Shown piece by piece: positions 1 through 5,475 of a stretch of 10,748 nucleotides of DNA; positions within the stretch are counted from its first letter, which is position 1, and each line of letters opens with the position of its first letter. Under the pieces are notes generated by a model that did not search any database, was not told the DNA's origin, and worked only from the letters and a program-made list of their open reading frames with translations. Origin of the DNA: Lentisphaeria bacterium UBA1724. GTDB lineage: Bacteria > Verrucomicrobiota > Lentisphaeria > Oligosphaerales > Oligosphaeraceae. A program made the position numbers and the translations under genes. The stretch spans positions 1 through 10,748 of the forward strand of contig DCIO01000007.1 in assembly GCA_002315885.1 (NCBI GenBank), written 5' to 3'.

Positions 1-41
1 GACAGGGGGGTTCTGAACAGTTACTAATTATCGTTGTTTTT

Positions 42-91
42 TTTGTAAAAAACCTTTGTTTTTGTGTAAAAAAATATAAATTTTGTGCAAA
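42..91. repeat. Short AT-rich direct repeats, TTTG(TG)YAAA type
   Basis: On the plus strand TTTGTAAA (42-49), TTTGTGTAAA (61-70) and TTTGTGCAAA (82-91) begin 19 and 21 bases apart, close to two helical turns. Read on the minus strand, the last one gives TTTGCACAAAA, which resembles the TATTGCACAAAAA site at 3314. Such spacing is typical of half-sites for dimeric or two-domain regulators such as AraC-type proteins. Because the region is so AT-rich, chance similarity is a real alternative. Confidence 0.35.
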
Positions 92-180
92 TTTCAAAAA
101 AAACGACTGAAATGCCCAAGAAGGGGGGGGCAGAGAAAGACAAAAGGAGGACCTGTCATCTTCTGTCATATCTATTACTT

Positions 181-243
181 TATTGCACTTTTTCCAAGAA
201 TAAATGTTAGTATTGTCCAGAAAATATCGATATTGCGCAGAAA
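181..243 (+). promoter_or_regulatory. Candidate AraC-type operator: phased direct repeats
   Basis: TATTGTCCAGAAA (211-223) and TATTGCGCAGAAA (231-243) match at 11 of 13 positions and are exactly 20 bases apart; a partial copy, TATTGCAC, starts at 181, 30 bases upstream of the first. A related sequence, TATTGCACAAAAACA at 3314-3328, lies upstream of the second GH36 gene and matches the 231 copy at 12 of 15 positions. Direct half-sites spaced about two turns apart are the known arrangement for AraC-family regulators. The bases between the two full copies also create a perfect 12-base palindrome, AATATCGATATT (223-234). That the AraC protein encoded next door binds here is an inference. Confidence 0.45.
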
Positions 244-352
244 TAGATAAAATATGTTTTTTGGGGACAGTTTCCAGTCGGGGTCATACAGTCTTTAGAC
301 GTGCTGGGCCTCTGTTTTGTATTAGCATCCGCAACAGAAGTTGGATACGATA

Positions 353-1294
353 TTATAGAGGCTGGGATTTTTCTTCGTTATACGCGGGGCGTTCCAGTCG
401 ATATTTCCGTGGTGTGATACCGAATTCCTTTCGGAAGACTGCGCAGAAGTAATTGCTGTCGCAGAAGCCGCATTCCAGGGCGATTTCGGTGATGCGCATC
501 TGTGTTTCCGCCAGCATCTGTTGTGCGTGGCGCAGGCGGATTTTCGTCAGATAATCGGAGAAAGACATCCCGAAGCTCTTGTTGAAGACTTCGGAGAATA
601 CGCGCACACCCCGTCCGAAAACCTTAGCGGCATCCTCTCTTTGCAGGTGGCTGGCGTAGTGTTTTTCGATGTATTCTGCCACCTGTTCCATGCGGAGGAT
701 GTCATTTGGCTTGGATTTCTTTCCCATTTCGCTGTAGTAGCGTGAGAGGACAATCAGCATATCGTAGAGCATGCATGACATCCGGAGTTGTCCGCCATCC
801 CGCATGACTTCGATTTCCTGTGTCATTCTGCGGTAGTATTTCTCCATTTCTGCCAGCTGTTCATTGTTTAGGACTAGGTGGTGTTCGAAGGAGAAAGCAT
901 TACGGGAATCTGGCTCCAGGTCGATGAATGCCCGGAAGGAACTCATCTCACGGAGTTTTTGGAAATCCAGTGGCAAGTCATCGGGATACCAGAGGAAATT
1001 CAGCACATCCAGTCCGCATTGGTCATGGTATTGATGGGCCTGTCCAGGAGGGACGATGAAGGCATCTCCCGCATGGAGTTCATAGTCGTGGTTGTTGTAG
1101 ATATATCCACTGCATCCTGCCACAATTACCACCAGTTCAAAGAAATCGTGGTAATGCATGGGGGTATTTGCCTCGGGACCGCTCCACCTGGACACAAAGA
1201 TGTCGGTGGAAAAACCGCACTGTTCCTCTATTCGCTGTTTGTCAAATAGTTCCATTGTGGTAAAAAGTGGGGTTCCCCATCCTTCATTAAGCAT
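353..1294 (-). CDS. AraC-family transcriptional regulator with N-terminal cupin sensor domain
   Basis: A DNA-binding regulator, probably sensing a sugar and controlling the adjacent alpha-galactosidase genes. The N-terminal half is an AraC-type cupin: MHYHDFFELVVIVAG (residues 46-60) and the HAGDAFIVPPGQAHQYH segment (74-90) match the ligand-binding fold of AraC-like regulators. The C-terminal 100 residues (about 203-299) form the double helix-turn-helix: DAAKVFGRGVRVFSEVFNKSFG in the first motif and ITEIALECGFCDSNYF, then FRKEFGITPRKYR, in the second. The latter is the family signature and is well preserved. The total of 313 residues is normal for the family. The gene starts 25 bases after the GH36 stop, implying co-transcription. 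The start is uncertain: ATG 1294 lies inside a 7-base tandem repeat and has no ribosome binding site. The in-frame ATG at 1255 (Met14, MELFDKQRI), giving 300 residues, is as plausible or better. The target genes are inferred from position only. Confidence 0.93.
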   Translation of the reverse strand: MLNEGWGTPLFTTMELFDKQRIEEQCGFSTDIFVSRWSGPEANTPMHYHDFFELVVIVAGCSGYIYNNHDYELHAGDAFIVPPGQAHQYHDQCGLDVLNFLWYPDDLPLDFQKLREMSSFRAFIDLEPDSRNAFSFEHHLVLNNEQLAEMEKYYRRMTQEIEVMRDGGQLRMSCMLYDMLIVLSRYYSEMGKKSKPNDILRMEQVAEYIEKHYASHLQREDAAKVFGRGVRVFSEVFNKSFGMSFSDYLTKIRLRHAQQMLAETQMRITEIALECGFCDSNYFCAVFRKEFGITPRKYRLERPAYNEEKSQPL

Positions 1295-1316
1295 TAAGCA
1301 TCAAGCATTAAGCATT
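1289..1316. repeat. Four tandem copies of a 7-base unit (AAGCATY)
   Basis: AAGCATT, AAGCATC, AAGCATT and AAGCATT lie head to tail between the GH36 stop codon (1320-1322) and the regulator gene. Each copy carries an ATG on the minus strand, in successive frames, so the array overlaps and confuses the annotated start of the regulator. Copy-number change by slippage would alter which ATG is in frame if any of these starts is used. Confidence 0.85.
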
Positions 1317-1319
1317 GAA

Positions 1320-3230
1320 TTATAGCGCCGCCAGGAGGCAGGAGGTGGGAGGCAGCGTGGCCTTCAGGATGCCCTGTGAGATTTCGATGGTGGTATCGTG
1401 CCAGAAGTCCTTTGCGGTGGTGGCGGTGATGCCGTGTTTCGCCAGGTCGATCTGCAGTTCCTGGTTTTGGTCTGTCCAGTTGATGAGCAGCGCTCGTGCG
1501 AAGCGCCCATCCACCTTCTGTAGCCAGAGAGCGGGGCGGACACTTTCGAATTGATCCAGCGCGACGGCGGTCTCGCCGATGGGTGCGGAGACCAGTCGGT
1601 GGACAAGATCCAGTCCCTTTGCGTTCAGTCGTGTCATCTTGTCCGAGAGATTGATGGCGCCTGCGGCCATGAGCACCAGCGACAGGCTGACTTCCGCCTG
1701 GGGCAGGGTGAGGTCCGAGAGGACGTAATCATCGAGGGCTCTGTACTTGTCTTCGGGGCGTGTATAGACATACATGCACCTCAGACGCAGCAGGTCGGGA
1801 TCATCCGAGGTGTCCTGACCGCGGATGACTGCGAAATCGGGGTCATTTCGCCAGAGGCGGTTGTTGGTGTGGGCATTGACGGCGGTGGAGATGGCGTTGT
1901 CCACCACGCTATCCCAGCGCGCGTGGATATCACTGGAGACCCGCACGTCATTCACGAATTCATTGCCGCCGCCGAAGACGTAGTTGCAGCCCAGGATCTT
2001 CGCGCGCCCCTTGACGCCTTCGGAAACCGCCTTGACAATGAGGCGGGAAATCTCGGAACGGGGGACGGACTCGTCATGGAAGCGCCTGGCATTCAGGGTT
2101 GTGCCCATGAAATCCAGCTTGAAGTATTTGAAGCCCATTCCTGCGTATTTGTCGAAGAGGTCCCGGAGGAAATCCAGGGATTTCGGGACGGTGGGATCCA
2201 GGAGGAACCCGAAGCGTTGCATGCATCGGAAGGCCAGCGTGGGCTGTCCGCCTTCACTTAGAGCCAGCATATCGGAATCCAGTTGTGCGATGCGGCAGTG
2301 TGGTTCTATAATGGTGGGTGCAATCCAGAGTCCTGGTTCGAAGCCCAGTGCGGTGATTTGATCGGCCAGGTATTTCATGCCATGGGGGAAGTATGGATTG
2401 GGTTCCCATTCGCCGTAGCAGTATTGCCAGCCGTCATCAACGATGATGCGCTTGATTTTCTTGGAGAGGATGGGGTCGTTGGCGATGAAACGTGCATTCT
2501 CCAGGACTTCCTCCTCCGTGATGGTCCACCGATAGTAATCCCAGCTGTTCCAGCCGTATTCTTGGCAGATGGTCGGATTCTTGATGGTGGCATTTTCCTC
2601 CGCCCATTCTTCCAGGGCCGCCTGGGGATCATTGCCTGTGAAGAGGCACACGTCCCCCGTATCGATTTCCGTGGTTGAGACATTATGGAAATTGCCCACG
2701 ATTGCGAAATTCGAGAGGGCATTTCCTGCTGTCCCCCTGAATTCCAGGAAGGAAGCACTGCGAAGTGGTGCGGTAAAGACGAAGTGATTGCCCTTGTTGG
2801 TGAGGACGCAGGTATACCACACGGCGAAATTCTGCTCCGTCTGGGGCAGGAGGAAGGACTTGGCGCCGCCCATGCGCTGGCCCTGTCCCTGGAAATGCGT
2901 CAATTCCGCAGTGGCACCAGCAATCAGGGAGTAGTCGAAATCATGCACAGGGGCATTCAGGGCGCCTTTCATGCGGAGGGAGACGCCTTCCCGCCCTGCG
3001 GCATTGCGCATTGCGCTGAGGAGGATTTCCCAACGCCCGACCAGGTTCGTGCTCCTTAGGACAATCTGGTTGGCATTTGCAGTGATCTCCCAGGAACAAG
3101 GAGGGAGGGCTTGCCCTTCCAGCGCAAAGGAGGGCAGGCAATTCGACAGGGAAATGCCCGCGGCTTCAAACTGAATTCGACCGTCTTTCCCGACTTTGAC
3201 GGTAATTCCGCCATTGCTGAACTGAAACAT
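1320..3230 (-). CDS. Glycoside hydrolase, GH36-type alpha-galactosidase-like (copy B)
   Basis: Predicted to release terminal alpha-linked galactose, or possibly alpha-N-acetylgalactosamine, from oligosaccharides. The N-terminal 210 or so residues look like the beta-sandwich that precedes the barrel in GH36. The (beta/alpha)8 barrel follows with GWNSWDYY (226-233), VDDGWQ (264-269), LWIAPT (301-306), and FKLDFMG (370-376), in which Asp373 of the K-x-D motif is the expected nucleophile. GCNYVFGGG (414-422) corresponds to the family's Cys/Gly-rich sugar-binding loop, RVSSD (430-434) places the expected acid/base at Asp434, and WRNDPD follows at 460-465. A small C-terminal beta domain ends the protein. 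Its 636 residues are shorter than many GH36 enzymes (around 700 or more). No signal peptide is visible, so it should be cytoplasmic. An AGAGG ribosome site six bases upstream supports the start. It is about 83% identical to the neighbouring copy A. The exact substrate is not determinable; an enzyme of another clan GH-D specificity is possible. Confidence 0.87.
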   Translation of the reverse strand: MFQFSNGGITVKVGKDGRIQFEAAGISLSNCLPSFALEGQALPPCSWEITANANQIVLRSTNLVGRWEILLSAMRNAAGREGVSLRMKGALNAPVHDFDYSLIAGATAELTHFQGQGQRMGGAKSFLLPQTEQNFAVWYTCVLTNKGNHFVFTAPLRSASFLEFRGTAGNALSNFAIVGNFHNVSTTEIDTGDVCLFTGNDPQAALEEWAEENATIKNPTICQEYGWNSWDYYRWTITEEEVLENARFIANDPILSKKIKRIIVDDGWQYCYGEWEPNPYFPHGMKYLADQITALGFEPGLWIAPTIIEPHCRIAQLDSDMLALSEGGQPTLAFRCMQRFGFLLDPTVPKSLDFLRDLFDKYAGMGFKYFKLDFMGTTLNARRFHDESVPRSEISRLIVKAVSEGVKGRAKILGCNYVFGGGNEFVNDVRVSSDIHARWDSVVDNAISTAVNAHTNNRLWRNDPDFAVIRGQDTSDDPDLLRLRCMYVYTRPEDKYRALDDYVLSDLTLPQAEVSLSLVLMAAGAINLSDKMTRLNAKGLDLVHRLVSAPIGETAVALDQFESVRPALWLQKVDGRFARALLINWTDQNQELQIDLAKHGITATTAKDFWHDTTIEISQGILKATLPPTSCLLAAL

Positions 3231-3396
3231 GAAATACCTCTATGGATGATACAAAATCCCGAAACTGTAGATGAAGATAATTTACTCCATGAAATACGAT
3301 ATTTTCATGGAAATATTGCACAAAAACACACAAAATCCCCGTAAATTCTCAAAATAAGGTTGTATTTCGTGTGCGATTACAATTCCTAATTCCTAA
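3231..3396 (-). promoter_or_regulatory. Upstream regulatory region of GH36 copy B, with inverted repeat and direct repeats
   Basis: This 166-base AT-rich gap separates the two hydrolase genes and probably carries a promoter for copy B and the AraC gene. An inverted repeat with perfect 8-base arms, CCATGAAA (3287-3294) and TTTCATGG (3303-3310), lies around an 8-base spacer about 57-80 bases upstream of the start codon. Next to it, TATTGCACAAAAACA (3314-3328) resembles the repeats at 211-243. On the minus strand TTTTGTG occurs twice exactly 10 bases apart in this stretch. ACAAAATCCC occurs at both 3251-3260 and 3330-3339, flanking the inverted repeat. The ribosome site AGAGG is at 3237-3241. 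I could not pick an unambiguous -35/-10 pair. Confidence 0.55.
3287..3310. repeat. Inverted repeat, 8-base arms with 8-base spacer
   Basis: CCATGAAA and TTTCATGG are exact reverse complements separated by TACGATAT. The symmetry and the position between the TATTGCACAAAAA site and the GH36 start fit an operator for a dimeric regulator. The arms are too AT-rich, and have no following T-run on the minus strand, to suggest a terminator. Confidence 0.7.
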
Positions 3397-3398
3397 TT
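3381..3398. repeat. 7-base tandem repeat (AATTCCT) overlapping the stop of GH36 copy A
   Basis: AATTCCT occurs twice followed by a partial third copy, AATT, running into the stop codon at 3397-3399. It has the same unit length as the array at 1289-1316, which likewise sits at the 3' end of a GH36 gene, but a different unit sequence. Confidence 0.7.
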
Positions 3399-5307
3399 AG
3401 AATGTCGCCAGGAGGCATGATGTGGGTGGCAGTGTGGCCTTCAGGATGCCCTGTGAGATATCGATGGTGGTATCATGCCAGAAGTCCTTTGCGGTTGTGG
3501 CGGTGATGCCGTGTTTTGCCAGGTCGATTTGCAGTTCCTGCTCCTGGTCCGTCCAGTTGATGAGCAGCGCCCGTGCGAAGCGCCCATCCACCTTTTGTAG
3601 CCAGAGGGCAGGGCGTATGCTTTCAAATTGGTCCAGGGCGATGGCAGTCTCGCCGAGTGGTGCTGAGACCAGCCGGTGGAGGATATCCAGCCCCTTTGCG
3701 TTCAGTCGAGTCATCTTGTCCGAGAGATTGATGGCGCCTGCGGCCATAAGCACCAGCGAGACACTGACTTCTGCCTGGGCCAGGGACAAGTCGGAGAGGA
3801 CATAATCGTAGATGGGGACATACTTGTCTTCGGGGCGGGTATAGACCAGGTTGCATTTCAGAAGCAGCAACTCGGGGTCCTCGGAGGTATCCCGTCCGCG
3901 AATGACTGCGAAATCGGGGTCGTTTCGCCAGAGTCGATTGTTGGTATGGGCGTTGACGGCGGTTGCGATTGCGTTATCCACTACGCTATCCCATCGTGCG
4001 TGGATATCGCTGGAGATGCGGACGTCGTTCACGAATTCATTTCCGCCTCCGAAGATGTAGTTGCATCCCAGGATCTTCGCACGTCCCTTGACGCCCTCGT
4101 AAGCCGCCTTGACGATGAGGCGGGGAATTTCGGAGCGGGGGATGGACTCGTCATGGAAGCGTCTGGCTTTCAGGGTAGTGCCCATGAAATCCAGCTTGAA
4201 GTATTTGAAGCCCATTTCCGCGTATTTGTCGAAGGTCTTACGGATGAACTCCTGGGCTTTTGGGACGGTGGGATCCAGGAAGAATGCCTGTCGTTCCATG
4301 CAGTTGAAGGCCAGTGTAGGCTGTCCGCCTTCGCTCAATGCCAGCATGTCGTAATCCCGCAGAGCGATATGGCAGTGTGGTTCCATCAGCGTCGGGGCAA
4401 TCCAGAGACCTGGTTCGAAGCCCAATGCGGTGATTTGGTCAGCCAGGTATTTCATGCCATGTGGGAAATAGGGATTTGGGTCCCATTCGCCGTAGCAGTA
4501 TTGCCAGCCGTCATCGATGATGATGCGCTTGATTTTTTGGGAGAGGATGGGGTCGTTGGCGATGAAGCGCGCGTTTTCCAGGACTTCCTCTTCCGTGATG
4601 GTCCACAGGTAGTAATCCCAGCTGTTCCAGCCGTATTCCCGGCAGATGGGGGGATTCTTGATGGTGGCATTCTCTTCCGCCCACTCCTCCAGGGCCTGCT
4701 GGGGAGCGTCTCCCGTGAAGATGCAGATATCCCCCGTGTCGATTTCCGTGGTGGAGACGTTGTGGAGAGTGCCCGTAATCGCGAAATTCGAGAGTGCATT
4801 TCCTGCGGTGCCCTTGTATGCGGGCAGGGAAGTGCTGCGCAGTGGTGCGGTGAAGACAAAGTGGTGTCCGCTATTGGTGAGGACGCAGGTATACCACACG
4901 GTGAAATTCTGCTCTTTCTGGGGCAGGAGCATGGATCTTGCGTCGCCCATGCGCTGGCCCTGTCCCTGGAAGTGGGTCAGTTCCGCGGTGGCGCCGGAAA
5001 GCAGGGAATACTCCAGGTCATGCACGGGGCCATTCAGAGTGCCCTTCATGCGGAGAGAGACCCCATCACGACCGGCGGCGTTGCGTACTGCGCCGAGGAT
5101 GATTTCCCAACGGCCAATCAGATTCGTGTTCTTCAGGATAATCTGGCTGGCACCCGCTGTGATTTCCCATTTGCATCCAGGGAGGACTTCGCCTTCCATG
5201 GCAAAGGAGGGCAGGCAATTCGACAGGGAAATGCCATCTGCCACAAACTGAAAATGACCATCTTCTGCGACTTGGACGGAGATGCCGCCGTTAGTGAACT
5301 GATACAT
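3397..5307 (-). CDS. Glycoside hydrolase, GH36-type alpha-galactosidase-like (copy A)
   Basis: Tandem paralogue of the following gene, also 636 residues and aligning end to end without a gap; by hand I count about 107 differences. All catalytic landmarks are at the same positions: GWNSWDYY (226-233), IDDGWQ (264-269), FKLDFMG with nucleophile Asp373, GCNYIFGGG (414-422), RISSD with acid/base Asp434, and WRNDPD (460-465). Both copies therefore look active. Differences are clustered: residues 1-100, 311-360 and 471-500 diverge most, while 361-470 and 501-636 are over 90% identical. The 311-320 patch (HCHIALRDYD versus HCRIAQLDSD) directly follows a barrel strand ending near the active site, so altered substrate preference is plausible. 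There is no signal peptide. A CCGGAG ribosome site lies six bases upstream (5314-5319). The gene sits 168 bases after the efflux operon, separated from it by a GC-rich palindromic element; I saw no clear promoter of its own. Confidence 0.87.
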   Translation of the reverse strand: MYQFTNGGISVQVAEDGHFQFVADGISLSNCLPSFAMEGEVLPGCKWEITAGASQIILKNTNLIGRWEIILGAVRNAAGRDGVSLRMKGTLNGPVHDLEYSLLSGATAELTHFQGQGQRMGDARSMLLPQKEQNFTVWYTCVLTNSGHHFVFTAPLRSTSLPAYKGTAGNALSNFAITGTLHNVSTTEIDTGDICIFTGDAPQQALEEWAEENATIKNPPICREYGWNSWDYYLWTITEEEVLENARFIANDPILSQKIKRIIIDDGWQYCYGEWDPNPYFPHGMKYLADQITALGFEPGLWIAPTLMEPHCHIALRDYDMLALSEGGQPTLAFNCMERQAFFLDPTVPKAQEFIRKTFDKYAEMGFKYFKLDFMGTTLKARRFHDESIPRSEIPRLIVKAAYEGVKGRAKILGCNYIFGGGNEFVNDVRISSDIHARWDSVVDNAIATAVNAHTNNRLWRNDPDFAVIRGRDTSEDPELLLLKCNLVYTRPEDKYVPIYDYVLSDLSLAQAEVSVSLVLMAAGAINLSDKMTRLNAKGLDILHRLVSAPLGETAIALDQFESIRPALWLQKVDGRFARALLINWTDQEQELQIDLAKHGITATTAKDFWHDTTIDISQGILKATLPPTSCLLATF

Positions 5308-5347
5308 GAAGAACTCCGGTTGATGAATAGGGGAATGAAGTCGTGTG

Positions 5348-5469
5348 CTCGAAGCGAGAGCGGTCCCTGGGGGCCCTAGGCCTTGCCCCTCGTTTCGCCG
5401 GGCTTACGCCCGCTACACGAGGGGCGCATCTATAGGCGGCTCCGCCGCCCTTCACCTTGCCGCTTCGAG
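5348..5469. repeat. GC-rich composite palindromic element between efflux operon and GH36 copy A
   Basis: Outer arms CTCGAAGCG (5348-5356) and CGCTTCGAG (5461-5469) are perfect 9-base reverse complements. Nested inside are GCCCCTCGT (5385-5393) pairing with ACGAGGGGC (5417-5425), which encloses a second stem CGGGC (5399-5403) and GCCCG (5408-5412) with a TTAC loop. A further hairpin, GGCGGC (5435-5440) and GCCGCC (5444-5449), lies on the right, and a near-palindrome around CCTGGGGGCCCTAGG on the left. It begins seven bases past the permease stop codon in the direction of transcription. It could be an interspersed repeat (REP/MITE-like) that doubles as a transcription or mRNA-end barrier; there is no T-run as in a standard intrinsic terminator. 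Confidence 0.7.
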
Positions 5470-5475
5470 GTGGGA

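Larger units (their letters stand above)
1..352. other. Non-coding AT-rich region downstream of the AraC gene; probable promoter region of a gene left of the window
   Basis: No convincing reading frame lies here; the small plus-strand frame starting at 204 is antisense to the regulator gene over most of its length. The composition is strikingly AT-rich compared with the neighbouring genes, with long T and A runs at 35-100, plus a run of eight G at 123-130. It contains the direct repeats annotated separately at 42-91 and 181-243. If the next gene to the left is also on the minus strand, as every gene in the window is, this is its upstream region. An AAAAGGAGG string at 142-150 resembles a ribosome binding site on the plus strand, but no start codon follows at a suitable distance. 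No convincing terminator for the regulator gene was found. Confidence 0.6.

Noticed and set aside
123..130. Run of eight G, a possible phase-variation tract
   Set aside because: It lies outside any gene and any identified promoter core, so nothing ties it to switching.
142..150. AAAAGGAGG as a ribosome binding site
   Set aside because: No start codon follows at the right distance on the plus strand.
223..234. Perfect palindrome AATATCGATATT as an independent operator
   Set aside because: It is short and AT-rich, and arises between and within the direct repeats at 211-243, so it is not counted as a separate site.
309..340. CCTCTGTT and AACAGAAG as a terminator stem after the AraC gene
   Set aside because: The pairing needs a G-U, the loop is 16 bases and no T-run follows, so it is too weak to call.
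204..452. Small 82-codon plus-strand frame in the left region
   Set aside because: It overlaps the end of the AraC gene in antisense, has no ribosome site and its translation resembles no family.
1268..1279. TGGGG-TT-CCCCA symmetry near the start of the regulator gene
   Set aside because: Five-base arms with a two-base loop make a poor hairpin and the site is too short to call an operator.
3676..5379. 567-codon open frame on the plus strand, antisense to GH36 copy A, and similar long plus-strand frames at 5383-6348, 6841-8133, 8152-9063 and 9805-10671
   Set aside because: They mirror real minus-strand genes with clear family motifs. Their translations show no recognisable domain, and such antisense frames are expected from biased codon use in GC-rich genes.
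5343..5474. GTG on both sides of the 5348-5469 element as a target-site duplication
   Set aside because: Three bases are too few, in GTG-rich surroundings, to claim an insertion event.
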